DNA of 64,000 bases, from NCBI RefSeq assembly GCF_004784475.1, contig NZ_SRRT01000008.1:364153-428152 (forward strand), in the 5' to 3' direction. Origin of the DNA: Streptomyces bauhiniae (GTDB lineage Bacteria > Actinomycetota > Actinomycetes > Streptomycetales > Streptomycetaceae). A program made the translations under genes and the position numbers. The notes under the pieces are model-generated. The model was given only the letters and a program-made list of their open reading frames with translations. It searched no databases and was not told where the DNA came from. The number at the start of each line of letters is the position of its first letter. Positions within the stretch are counted from its first letter, which is position 1. Positions 17,281 through 25,252 of this stretch are shown here, one piece after another.

Positions 17281-17718
17281 ATGGGATCGGTACGCAAGGC
17301 GAGTGCGTGGCTCGGCCTCGTCGACGACAACGATGACGAGCGTTACTACGACGACGACTACTCCGAGGGCACGGAGCCCGCTGACGCCTGGGTCACCGAC
17401 CCGCGGGTGAAGGTGGCCGCGGACACGGCCGAGGACAAGGGCCGCCGGATCGGCACGGTCACCCCGGACAGCTTCCGGGACGCCCGCGCCATCGGCGAAC
17501 TGTTCCGGGACGGGGTCCCGGTGATCATGAACCTCACGGCGATGGAGGGCGCCGACGCCAAGCGGGTGGTGGACTTCGCGGCCGGGCTCACCTTCGGTCT
17601 GCGGGGCACGATCGAGCGGGTGGCGACGCGGGTCTTCCTGCTGACGCCCGCCCACACCGAGATCATCAGTGGCGAACCGGCGGGCCGCCGGGAGGACGGC
17701 TTCTTCAACCAGAGCTGA
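17281..17718 (+). CDS. sflA: SepF-like cell division protein SflA
   Basis: A 145-residue cytosolic protein. A short N-terminal segment (MGSVRKASAWLGL) resembles the SepF membrane-targeting amphipathic helix. An acidic linker (DDNDDERYYDDDY) and a SepF core of about residues 58-135 follow (VITPDSFRDARAIGE-like opening, then VIMNLTAMEGADAKRVVDFAAGL). SepF anchors FtsZ to the membrane; Streptomyces have extra SepF-like proteins, SflA and SflB, that affect hyphal branching. The call as SflA, not SepF, rests on context: an acyl-CoA dehydrogenase gene adjoins and there is no ftsZ/ylm cluster, as at the S. coelicolor sflA locus as I recall it. A GGAGG site precedes the ATG. Confidence 0.8.
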   Translation: MGSVRKASAWLGLVDDNDDERYYDDDYSEGTEPADAWVTDPRVKVAADTAEDKGRRIGTVTPDSFRDARAIGELFRDGVPVIMNLTAMEGADAKRVVDFAAGLTFGLRGTIERVATRVFLLTPAHTEIISGEPAGRREDGFFNQS

Positions 17719-17743
17719 GGCGGGGCCGTTCACCGGCCCCGCC
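17719..17743. terminator. Bidirectional terminator between sflA and the acyl-CoA dehydrogenase gene
   Basis: A perfect 10-bp GC stem (17719-17728 with 17734-17743) with a TTCAC loop starts right after the sflA stop, between two convergent genes. Confidence 0.75.
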
Positions 17744-17754
17744 CCTCAGGGGGC

Positions 17755-18945
17755 TCACCGGAAGGCGTCGAGCCCGGTGAGCGCCTTGCCCAGCACGAGC
17801 TGGTGCATCTCCACGGTGCCCTCGTAGGTGAGCACCGACTCCAGGTTCGTCGCGTGCCGCATCACGGGATATTCGAGGGAGATCCCGTTGGCTCCGAGGA
17901 TCGTCCGCGCCGTGCGGCAGATCTCGATGGCCTCGCGGACGTTGTTCAGCTTGCCGAAACTGATCTGCTCGGGCCGCAGCTTCCCGGCGTCCATCCGCCG
18001 CCCCAGATGGTGGGCGAGCAGGATTCCCTTGTGCAGCTCGACCGCCATGTCGGCGAGCTTGGCCTGGGTGAGCTGGAACCCCCCGATGGGCCGCCCGAAC
18101 TGCTCCCGCGTCCGCGCGTAGTCCAGGGCGGCCTCGAAGCTGGCGCGGGCGGCGCCCATCGACCCCCACACGATGCCGTACCGGGCGTGCGAGAGACAGC
18201 CGAGCGGTCCGCGCAGCCCGGTGACGCCGGGCAGCACCGCGTCGGCGGGCAGCCGTACGTCGTCCAGCACGAGTTCGCTGGTGACCGAGGCCCGCAGCGA
18301 CCACTTGTGCTTGATCTCCGGCGCCGAGAAACCGGGCCGGTCGGTGGGGACCACGAAGCCTCGGATGCCGTCCTCGGTGCGCGCCCAGACCACCGCGACC
18401 CCGGCGACCGATCCGTTGGTGATCCACATCTTGCGCCCGCTGAGCACCCAGTCCTCGCCGTCCCGCTTGGCGAAGGTGCGCATGCCGGCCGGGTCGGAGC
18501 CGTGGTCGGGCTCGGTCAGCCCGAAGCAGCCGATGACCTCGCCGGAAGCCATGCGGGGCAGCCACTCGTTCTTCTGCTCCTCGCTGCCGTACGCGTGGAT
18601 GGCGTACATGGCGAGCGAGCCCTGGACCGAGACCAGGGAGCGGATGCCGGAGTCGGCGGCCTCCAGCTCCAGGCAGGCCAGGCCGTACTGCACGGACGAG
18701 GCGCCCGCGCAGCCGTACCCGGTCAGGGACATGCCGAGGGCGCCGATCGAGCCGAGTTCGCGGGCCAGCTCCCGGATGCCGGGCAGCTCACCCTTCTCGT
18801 ACCAGTCGGCCACGTACGGCAGTACGCGGTCGGCCGCCCAGGAGCGGACGGTGTCGCGGACGGCGAGGTCCTCGGGGTCGAGGAGGTCGTCGAGGCCGAG
18901 CGGGTCGGCGGGGTCGAACGCGGGCGGCTTCGGGGACGCGGACAT
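17755..18945 (-). CDS. gcdH: Acyl-CoA dehydrogenase, glutaryl-CoA dehydrogenase-like
   Basis: A 396-residue flavoenzyme with all acyl-CoA dehydrogenase landmarks: the N-terminal helical domain, FGLTEPDHGSDPAGM in the FAD/substrate loop, KMWITNG in the beta domain, and the C-terminal catalytic Glu in TYEGTVEMHQLVLG. The YEGT-type Glu and the overall pattern match glutaryl-CoA dehydrogenase, which converts glutaryl-CoA to crotonyl-CoA in lysine and tryptophan breakdown. A related short-chain dehydrogenase is possible. ATG at 18945 is chosen because GGAGG lies 9 bases upstream; GTG 18954 abuts that site. A perfect palindrome lies 48 bp upstream of the start. Confidence 0.85.
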   Translation of the reverse strand: MSASPKPPAFDPADPLGLDDLLDPEDLAVRDTVRSWAADRVLPYVADWYEKGELPGIRELARELGSIGALGMSLTGYGCAGASSVQYGLACLELEAADSGIRSLVSVQGSLAMYAIHAYGSEEQKNEWLPRMASGEVIGCFGLTEPDHGSDPAGMRTFAKRDGEDWVLSGRKMWITNGSVAGVAVVWARTEDGIRGFVVPTDRPGFSAPEIKHKWSLRASVTSELVLDDVRLPADAVLPGVTGLRGPLGCLSHARYGIVWGSMGAARASFEAALDYARTREQFGRPIGGFQLTQAKLADMAVELHKGILLAHHLGRRMDAGKLRPEQISFGKLNNVREAIEICRTARTILGANGISLEYPVMRHATNLESVLTYEGTVEMHQLVLGKALTGLDAFR

Positions 18946-18992
18946 GGGGAACACCCTCCGGCACTCTGCGGCTCTGGACCTGCGGCGCCAAA

Positions 18993-19009
18993 AACTAGCA
19001 CCGCTAGTT
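18993..19009. promoter_or_regulatory. Candidate operator upstream of the acyl-CoA dehydrogenase gene
   Basis: The inverted repeat AACTAGCaccGCTAGTT has perfect 7-bp arms with a 3-bp spacer, 48-64 bp before the start codon. It resembles TetR-family operators. No regulator gene adjoins it. Confidence 0.5.
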
Positions 19010-19072
19010 AACGTATGCCCGGCCGACGTTACGGCCGAGCGCGCCGTACGTCCAGAGCGACCGGGCCGGAGG

Positions 19073-20716
19073 TCAGGCGGAGACGGTGGGTTTCCCGGCC
19101 GTCCGGGGCGCGGGCAGCTCGCTCTTGGCGAGCGGTACGGGGCTCTCCGCGGCCGGTTCCGGGACCCCGGCGCCCTCCGGGGCGCAGTTCATGACGCGGG
19201 GCAGCCGGAGCGCCATCAGCGCGCCGAGCAGCAGCAGACCGGCGCTGACCAGCAGCGTCACATGCAGTCCGTGCACGAAGGAGTCGCGGGCGGCGTGCCG
19301 CAGCGCGGCCCCGGCGGGCCCGCCGAGCCGGGCGGCGACCTCGTACGCCTCACCCAGGGAGCGGCCCGCGGCCGAGGAGGCGGAGGCGGGGACGCCGGGC
19401 ACGGAGTCGAGGGCGGGCGCGTAGGCGGCGTTCATCACGCTGCCGAGCAGGGCGATGCCGATGCCGGCGCCGAGCTGGTAGGAGGTCTCGCCGATGGCGG
19501 CCGCGCCGCCGGCCCGGTCGGCCGGGGCCTCGCTGAGCATGGACTCGTAGGCCCCGAAAAGGGTCGTCTCCAGGCCGAAGCCGAGCAGCACGAAGCCGGT
19601 GAGGAGCAGCGGGGTGTTGTCGTGGCCGCCCATCGCGGTGAGGGTGACGACGGCGACGGCGGTGAGGACGAACCCGGCGCAGACCATCCGGCGCGGCCCG
19701 AGACCGCGCAGGACCCGGGCGCCGGCGAGGCCCGCCGCCATCGCGGCGACGGTCAGCGGCAGCAGCCGCAGCCCGGTCTGGAGCGGGGACAGGCCCAGCA
19801 CGAGCTGGAGGTACTGCGCGGCGATCAGTTCCAGGCCGACCAGGGCCAGCATGGCGAGCACGATGCAGCCCACCGAGGTGCTGAACGCGGGCCGCCGGAA
19901 CATGCTCAGGTCGACCAGGGGATGGGCGCGGCCGGCCTGGCGCCGGACGAAGAGGACGAGCAGGGCCACGCCCACCAGGAGCGGGACGAGGGTGAGCGGG
20001 CCGGTGACGTCCTCGCCGCCGCCGAGCCGCTTGACGCCGAGGACGACGCCGAAGAGGCCGCCCGCCGCCATCAGGGCGCCGGTGACGTCCCAGGGGCCGT
20101 CGCGCTCGCCCCGGGACTCGGGCAGCAGCATCCGGCCGATGGGCAGGCTCACCAGCATCAGCGGGATGTTGACCAGGAAGACCGAGCCCCACCAGAAGTG
20201 CTCCAGCAGGAACCCGCCGAGCAGCGGGCCGACGGCCGCGCCGACGGCGGCGACCGCGCTCCAGATGCCGATGGCGAGCGCCCGTTCGCGCCGGTCGGGG
20301 AAGACCTGGCGCAGGATGGACAGCGTGGCGGGCATGATCATGGCGCCGCCGACGCCGAGCAGCGCGCGGGCCATGATCAGCGTCTCGCCGTTGTGCGCGA
20401 GGGCGGCGACGGCCGAGGCCACGCCGAACAGGGCGTAGCCGAGCAGCAGGACGCGTCTGCGTCCGACCCGGTCGCCCAGGGTGCCGAAGAGGATCAGCAG
20501 CGAGGCGCAGACCAGGGGATAGATGTCGACGATCCAGAGCAGTTCGACCGCGCTGGGCCGGAGGTCCTCGGTGACGGCGGGGACCGCCACGTGCAGCACG
20601 GTGGCGTCGAGACCGACGAGCAGCAGGCTGACACAGAGGACGACGAGGACGACCCAGCGGTTGGCGCCGGTCGCCTCACGGGACGGCCGGACGGCGGCCG
20701 TGGTCGTCCCGGACAT
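19073..20716 (-). CDS. MFS transporter, DHA2 family, 14 TM drug exporter
   Basis: A 547-residue membrane protein with about 14 hydrophobic spans. Family motifs are GDRVGRRRVLLLGYALFG (motif A, loop 2-3), RALLGVGGAMIMPATLSI (antiporter motif, TM4-5) and GPLLGGFLLEHFWWGSVF (motif C region, TM5). These place it with DHA2 proton-coupled exporters such as EmrB/QacA-type and antibiotic self-resistance pumps. The cargo is unknown. GGGAGG lies 8 bases before the ATG. No TetR-type partner lies next to it. It reads towards the acyl-CoA dehydrogenase gene in the same direction, with 127 bp between them. Confidence 0.9.
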   Translation of the reverse strand: MSGTTTAAVRPSREATGANRWVVLVVLCVSLLLVGLDATVLHVAVPAVTEDLRPSAVELLWIVDIYPLVCASLLILFGTLGDRVGRRRVLLLGYALFGVASAVAALAHNGETLIMARALLGVGGAMIMPATLSILRQVFPDRRERALAIGIWSAVAAVGAAVGPLLGGFLLEHFWWGSVFLVNIPLMLVSLPIGRMLLPESRGERDGPWDVTGALMAAGGLFGVVLGVKRLGGGEDVTGPLTLVPLLVGVALLVLFVRRQAGRAHPLVDLSMFRRPAFSTSVGCIVLAMLALVGLELIAAQYLQLVLGLSPLQTGLRLLPLTVAAMAAGLAGARVLRGLGPRRMVCAGFVLTAVAVVTLTAMGGHDNTPLLLTGFVLLGFGLETTLFGAYESMLSEAPADRAGGAAAIGETSYQLGAGIGIALLGSVMNAAYAPALDSVPGVPASASSAAGRSLGEAYEVAARLGGPAGAALRHAARDSFVHGLHVTLLVSAGLLLLGALMALRLPRVMNCAPEGAGVPEPAAESPVPLAKSELPAPRTAGKPTVSA

Positions 20717-20976
20717 GTACGTACCTCCCAGAAGAGTCCTCGCGTGCGGCGGGTCGGCGGGGTGGGGGGATCTCCACGCCGTACGGCCGGAGAGGAGCGG
20801 TGCCCGAAGGCCCGCCCGGACCCACGCGGGTGGCTCGTCAGCGTACGCGAGTTCATGCCCAGGTCACGTGGCGGACCTCTCACGGTTGCGCCCGATCGGT
20901 GTGGCGTGCGCCACCTCGCCACCGGGGGTCACCGGCGGATGACGGGGCGGCCGGCGCGGGCGTCGATAATCGGCCC

Positions 20977-22140
20977 GTGACCGAGACAGCCACGCGGGCG
21001 GCCCCTCCCGTGACTTCCCTCCCCCGCCGGGCCCTCCCGGCGCTGCTGGGGTACGCGGGGGTCCGGGCCCTGGGGCTGGCCGTGCTGGCCGGGTGGAGCG
21101 CGGCGCGCGGTACGAGCGCGCACACGCTGCTCTCCGCCCGCTGGGACTCCCTCTGGTACGCGCGGGTCGCCGGGGCGGGCTACGGCCACGAGGTCCGGCT
21201 GCCGAACGGCGACGTCCACTCCGACCTCGCCTTCTTCCCCCTCCTCCCCTGGCTGGAGCGCCTGCTGCACGCCCTGACCCCGCTGTCGTACGCGGACGCG
21301 GGCCTCGCGGTCTCCGCCCTGGCCTCGCTGGCGGCGGCGGGCGGGATCTTCGCGCTGGCGGACCGGCTGTACGGGGCGCGGGCCGGGGTGTGCGCGGTGC
21401 TGCTGTGGGCGGTGCTGCCGGTCGGGGTCGTGCAGTCGATGGCGTACAGCGAGTCCCTGTTCACCGCGCTGGCCGCCTGGTCGCTGTTCGCGGTGGTGTC
21501 CGGGCGCTGGGTGACGGCGGGGCTGCTGGCGGCGCTCGCGGGGCTGACCCGGCCGGTGGGGGCGGCGGTGGTCGCCGCGGTGTGGGTGGCGGCCGTTGCC
21601 TCGTTCGGGCGAACCGGGAGCGCGGACGGCCCGCGCGCCCCCGCCTGGCGCCGGGTGCTGGGCGCCGCCGTGGCCCCGCTGGGCGCGGCGGCGTACGTGC
21701 TGTGGGTGGGCCGTCGCACCGGGGACGGCCCGCTCGGCTACCTCGACGTGCAGGCGGGGTGGCGCAACGGCTTCGACGGCGGGTACGCCTTCGCCCGCTT
21801 CGTCGGCGGCCTGCTCACCGGGTTCCCGTCGGTCCTCGCGGGCGTCGCCCTGATCACCGGCGTCGTCCTGCTGCTGTGGCTGTACGGGGCCGGGGTGCGC
21901 CGGGGGCAGCCGCTCGCGCTGCTGGTCCACAGCGGGGTCGTGCTGGCGCTGGCCCTGTGCGCGTCGAGCTACTTCGGCTCCAAGCCCCGGCTGCTGCTGC
22001 CCGCCTTCCCCCTGCTCTTCCCGCCGGCCGAGGCCCTGGCCCGCGCCCGCCCGGCCCGCGCCGCGCTGCTGGTCACGGCGCTCGCGGCCGGGGCGGCGGG
22101 GTACGGCGCCTGGTGGCTGAACGGCTCCGGCCCGCCCTGA
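20977..22140 (+). CDS. PIG-V-like membrane mannosyltransferase
   Basis: A 387-residue multi-pass protein with a GTG start at 20977. After a short basic N terminus and a first span, the motif SARWDSLWYARVAGAGYG contains the D and W/Y pattern of GT-C glycosyltransferase first loops, and AFFPLLPWLERLL follows, as in PIG-V/GPI mannosyltransferase-2-like bacterial proteins. VQSMAYSESLFTALAAWSLF and GLTRPVGA are also typical. It would transfer a sugar from a polyprenyl-phosphate donor outside the membrane; the acceptor is unknown. The frame extends upstream to 20800, but that part has coding-unlike content and overlaps the promoter of the divergent MFS gene. Confidence 0.75.
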   Translation: MTETATRAAPPVTSLPRRALPALLGYAGVRALGLAVLAGWSAARGTSAHTLLSARWDSLWYARVAGAGYGHEVRLPNGDVHSDLAFFPLLPWLERLLHALTPLSYADAGLAVSALASLAAAGGIFALADRLYGARAGVCAVLLWAVLPVGVVQSMAYSESLFTALAAWSLFAVVSGRWVTAGLLAALAGLTRPVGAAVVAAVWVAAVASFGRTGSADGPRAPAWRRVLGAAVAPLGAAAYVLWVGRRTGDGPLGYLDVQAGWRNGFDGGYAFARFVGGLLTGFPSVLAGVALITGVVLLLWLYGAGVRRGQPLALLVHSGVVLALALCASSYFGSKPRLLLPAFPLLFPPAEALARARPARAALLVTALAAGAAGYGAWWLNGSGPP

Positions 22141-22191
22141 GGGGCCCGGCGGGCCGGGTGAGCGCCCGCCGAATACCGGACCACCTTTCGG

Positions 22192-22213
22192 TGAACCGAA
22201 TTTGAACCGAATT
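22192..22213 (-). promoter_or_regulatory. PHO-box-like direct repeat upstream of the PAP2 gene
   Basis: Two perfect tandem 11-bp copies of TGAACCGAATT on the plus strand. Read on the minus strand, starting 2 bp in, they give GGTTCAAATTC and GGTTCACCGAA, which fit the 11-bp GTTCACC direct-repeat units bound by PhoP in Streptomyces. It lies about 180 bp before the phosphatase start. Confidence 0.45.
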
Positions 22214-22389
22214 AAAAGCGCCATAAAACCGCTCCCGGCGAGATCCGGGGCAATTACGGGGGCCGCTCCGGCGATATTGCCGACGTTCAGGAATTCAAGC
22301 GGTTCCTGAGAGGTTTCCCACATCACATCGTCATCACAAAGCCCCAGTACCGACCGGGAACACAGCTCACTCGCTGTAACGTCGATTGG

Positions 22390-23403
22390 GTGCGTACCGA
22401 ACGAAAGCTCACCCGGCGTCTGGACCGGGTGTTCGCCAGGCTGGACCGTGAGCCGGAACGGCCGGCCCATATCGACGTGCCGCGGATGTCGCGGCACCGG
22501 GCCGTGCTGTTCTCCTCGACCCTGGCCTTCTACCTGGCGATCGTGTGGGCCGTGATCACCACGTCCTGGCTGGTCCGGCTGGACTGGCGGGTCATGTTCT
22601 TCCGCCCCTACCAGCAGTGGCCCGGCATCCACGCCTTCCTCGACTACTACGTGGTGCTCGGCCAGCGCGGCCCCACCGCGGTGATGGTCGCGGCCTGGCT
22701 CGGCTGGCGCTCCTGGCGCCAGCACACGGTCCGCCCGCTGCTGACCCTGGCCGCCTCGCTACTGCTGCTGAACATCACGGTCGGCGCCGCCAAGCTCGGC
22801 ATGGGCCGGCTCGGCCCGCACTACGCCACCGTGATCGGCTCGAACGAGATGGGCCTGGGCGGAGACATATTTCCCTCGGGTCACACCGCCAACGCGGTCG
22901 TGACCTGGGGCATCCTGGCGTATCTGGCCTCCACGGCCAGGGCGCGCCGCTGGCTTTCCGCCCTCTCCGCGATCACCTCGCTCGGCGTCGGCCTCACCAC
23001 CGTCTATCTCGGTACGCACTGGCTGAGCGACGTGTTGCTGGGCTGGGCCGCCGGACTGCTGATCCTGCTGGCGCTCCCCTGGTTCGAGCCGCTGATCTCC
23101 CGCGCGGAGAACGCGCTGTTCGCGCTGCGGGACCGGCTGCGCGCCCGCTGGCGGCGCACCGCGCCCGCGCCGGCCGCGCCGCTCGCCCCGGTGGCGCTCC
23201 AGCCGCTGGCCAAGGCCGCCGAGCCGGCCGTACCGGCGCGGGAGCCGGTCACGTCGGCGCGCGGGTCCCGGCCGCCGATCCATCTGGCGCCGGGCCCGCA
23301 CACGGCCCGCTCCGAGCGCACCCCGGTCACCCCGGCGGGCAGCCGGCGTCCGCCGCACGCGGACCGGCTCCCGCGCGGCGCCTCGCAGGCCGCGCGCCCC
23401 TGA
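22390..23403 (+). CDS. PAP2 family membrane phosphatase
   Basis: A 337-residue protein with about six membrane spans and the three PAP2 motifs: KLGMGRLGP (motif 1, K and R), FPSGHTANAV (motif 2, catalytic His) and STARARRW...THWLSDVLLG (motif 3, R and His). The family removes phosphate from lipid phosphates such as undecaprenyl pyrophosphate or phosphatidic acid at the outer face. The C-terminal 100 residues are a Pro/Ala/Arg-rich cytosolic tail without a known domain. GTG 22390 has no ribosome site and a possible -10 (TGTAAC at 22374-22379) lies close by, so a leaderless transcript is possible. A PHO-box-like repeat lies upstream. Confidence 0.8.
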   Translation: MRTERKLTRRLDRVFARLDREPERPAHIDVPRMSRHRAVLFSSTLAFYLAIVWAVITTSWLVRLDWRVMFFRPYQQWPGIHAFLDYYVVLGQRGPTAVMVAAWLGWRSWRQHTVRPLLTLAASLLLLNITVGAAKLGMGRLGPHYATVIGSNEMGLGGDIFPSGHTANAVVTWGILAYLASTARARRWLSALSAITSLGVGLTTVYLGTHWLSDVLLGWAAGLLILLALPWFEPLISRAENALFALRDRLRARWRRTAPAPAAPLAPVALQPLAKAAEPAVPAREPVTSARGSRPPIHLAPGPHTARSERTPVTPAGSRRPPHADRLPRGASQAARP

Positions 23404-23411
23404 CGGCCGGG

Positions 23412-23627
23412 TCAGCCCTTCCAGACGCGGGCGACCCGGCCGTCCTTCACCTCGAAGTTGAGACGGCCCGTGCGGTACTCCATGGTGATGATCGCGCCGG
23501 GCGGCAGCGCCCGCACCGTCTGCCAGCCCCGGCTCCGGGCGCGCCGGTCGGCGTCCTCCGGGGCCAGGCCCACATAGCTGTCCAGGGTGTCCTGCGGCTC
23601 CGGCGGCGGAGCGGGAATCTGTGCCAT
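23412..23627 (-). CDS. I78 family peptidase inhibitor, small protein
   Basis: A 71-residue protein with the I78 pattern: YVGLAPEDADRRARSRGW, then RALPPGAIITMEYRTGRLN and VKDGRVARVWKG. Family members inhibit S1 and S8 serine proteases by a loop insertion mechanism. No signal peptide is visible (it opens MAQIPAPPPEPQ), so it would act in the cytosol or be exported by another route. The start ATG at 23627 is unambiguous. Its stop is 8 bp from the PAP2 stop, in convergent arrangement. Confidence 0.8.
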   Translation of the reverse strand: MAQIPAPPPEPQDTLDSYVGLAPEDADRRARSRGWQTVRALPPGAIITMEYRTGRLNFEVKDGRVARVWKG

Positions 23628-24018
23628 GCGGCCACGCTAGGCGGCCCGCGCCGACTACGGAAGGCACCCGCCGGGGCGCCGCCCGGTCACACTTCTGTCA
23701 CAGCTCCCGGAGCCCGTAACCCGCGTACTCCGTCACACGTATGGGGGTTTCCGTTCACCTTCACGGGGTAATCGAACAGAATTTTCCTGTGGGGGCCCGC
23801 ACGGGGTCCAATTAACGCTCGTAATGCGTCGGATCACACACCGGAACCGGCCAAGAACGGGACCGGAACGTTTTTCCCGCGAAATGCGGCGCACGCGTCC
23901 CGGAGCTGACGGCGCATAGGAAATTCACGGGTTCTCCGCACGAACAGACATGCGAACGGCCGCCGCCCTCCGGAGGGCGGCGGCCGTTGCCGTCGAGGCG
24001 GGGCCTCGCGTCAGAGCG
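23628..24018. other. Intergenic region between the I78 and Rpf genes
   Basis: It contains the upstream region of the inhibitor gene (minus) and, at its right end, the terminator of the Rpf-type gene. The middle (about 23,750-23,900) is less GC-rich. No gene or RNA was recognised. Confidence 0.6.
23955..23988 (-). terminator. Terminator of the Rpf-type gene
   Basis: A perfect 17-bp inverted repeat (23955-23971 with 23972-23988), with the tip CCGG forming the loop, lies 31 bp past the stop codon. No T run follows. Confidence 0.75.
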
Positions 24019-24714
24019 TCAGAGCGCGAGGTGCTGCCCCGGCACGATCAGATCGGGGTCGGCCCCGATGACCGACCGGTTGGCCTCGTAGACCCGCTGC
24101 CAGCTCACCCCGTGCCGGGCGGCGATGGTGCTCAGCGTGTCGCCCTGGCGGACGGTGTAGCCGCCCCGGCCGGCTCCCCGGTCGGCGTGGGTCGTCGCCG
24201 GGCGCTGCGGGACCTGGGCGGACCGCGACGGTGCGGTCCGGGTCGGGGCGGACCGGGTGGGAGCGGACCGGGTCGGGGCGGACTTCTTCGTCACGCCCTT
24301 GTCGGTTCCGCCGCCCGTCGAGGCGCTGGACGGTGCGGACCCGTAGGCCCCGGCGCGGCCGGAGCAGACGGGCCAGGCGCCCCAGCCCTGGGCCTGCTGG
24401 ACCTTGGACGCCACGGCGATCTGCGCGCTTCTCGACGCCTGGTCCGCGGTGGCGGCGTAGGCGCCGCCGCCGTAGGCACGCCACGTACTGGCGGAGAACT
24501 GGAGTCCGCCGTAGTAGCCGTTGCCGGTGTTGATGTGCCAGTTGCCGCCGCTCTCGCACTGGGCGATGCGGTCCCAGACCCCGTTGTCCGCCGCCTGCGC
24601 CTCTCCGGAGGCTGCCAGCAGCCCCAGCGGGGCGAGCAGCGCGGCCCCGGCGAGGGCGGCCGTCGTACGGCCCTTACGGGCGGTCGGACGGGTCGTATCG
24701 GCACACTCGGTCAT
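24019..24714 (-). CDS. Rpf-type muralytic transglycosylase with LysM domain
   Basis: A 231-residue secreted protein. A signal peptide of about 42 residues ends AQA. The resuscitation-promoting-factor/transglycosylase-like domain follows (about 43-115): VWDRIAQCESGGNWHINTGN with the catalytic Glu, then YGGLQFSASTW and the paired Cys. A Ser/Thr/Ala/Arg linker carries repeated SAPTR units, and a C-terminal LysM (GYTVRQGDTLSTIAARHG...) binds peptidoglycan. Such enzymes cut the wall during spore germination and growth. Many Streptomyces rpf genes carry a c-di-AMP (ydaO) riboswitch; I looked for its conserved elements in the leader and did not find them. Confidence 0.9.
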   Translation of the reverse strand: MTECADTTRPTARKGRTTAALAGAALLAPLGLLAASGEAQAADNGVWDRIAQCESGGNWHINTGNGYYGGLQFSASTWRAYGGGAYAATADQASRSAQIAVASKVQQAQGWGAWPVCSGRAGAYGSAPSSASTGGGTDKGVTKKSAPTRSAPTRSAPTRTAPSRSAQVPQRPATTHADRGAGRGGYTVRQGDTLSTIAARHGVSWQRVYEANRSVIGADPDLIVPGQHLAL

Positions 24715-25252
24715 GCAGTTCCCTCTCCACGAACCCGGGCTCCCCCTGGGCGGGGCACGGCTCGCCGCGTCGGACCGCGGTTCCTCGCGCCCGCCCCGTC
24801 CACCGGTGACCGGTGCCGCGGCCCTGACGGACCCGGCGCCGGGCGGCGGACCTACCCGAGCGGTGCTAGTTGCACACGGCGAAGGAATCTAAGGAGGACA
24901 GGTGCCGCATTTCAACAACACGCCGTCGAGGCAGGCCAGTTGGCGGTTACCGCCGGTATCGGCGATTTCCGGCCAACCACTTCATACGGTTATTTCCGCT
25001 TTTGTCGACCATGAGCGGCACCTGCCCGTGACACACATCACCCTTTCAAGTTCCTTGACTGTGCACGGAGTTGACGGTGTGTGGCCGATTCCGTGTCGAA
25101 AGTGACCCTGCGCGCAGGCCGGTTCGATTCCGTTCCCCCTGGGGCGTGACCCCCACCACAGGACGCCCGTTGTCTTCTGCATGAGCCCGCGATCCCAAGG
25201 CTCAGCGACCGGGAGCCACCCGGCCGACCGCGCGCATCCCGAGGGAGCCACC
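24715..25252. other. Long intergenic region between divergent genes
   Basis: This 538-bp gap lies between the Rpf gene (minus) and the unknown gene at 25253 (plus). It holds the rpf leader, a candidate small ORF at 24902 and, at 24859-24871, a 13-base sequence identical (in reverse complement) to half of the palindrome before the acyl-CoA dehydrogenase gene. The stretch from 24,900 to 25,100 is clearly lower in GC than its surroundings. No tRNA or known riboswitch was found. Confidence 0.6.
24902..25105 (+). CDS. Candidate small ORF with canonical RBS and a TTA codon
   Basis: A 67-codon frame starts at GTG 24902, with AAGGAGG ending 4 bases before it, an unusually perfect ribosome site for an intergenic region. 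It has no recognisable domain. Third-position GC is low for this genome and codon 16 is TTA (24947-24949), the rare leucine codon that needs the bldA tRNA. Either it is a short developmentally regulated or horizontally acquired gene, or the site is a chance match. Not certain to be expressed. Confidence 0.3.
   Translation: MPHFNNTPSRQASWRLPPVSAISGQPLHTVISAFVDHERHLPVTHITLSSSLTVHGVDGVWPIPCRK

Noticed and set aside
24715..25000. c-di-AMP (ydaO) riboswitch in the Rpf gene leader
   Set aside because: Streptomyces rpf leaders often carry it, but the conserved GGGGGAACC, GGGGTGAATC and CCGTCAGCTAACC elements are absent or in the wrong order.
25111..25140. tRNA T-arm-like GGTTCGATTCC
   Set aside because: Only three of five T-stem pairs form and no anticodon or acceptor arm is present.
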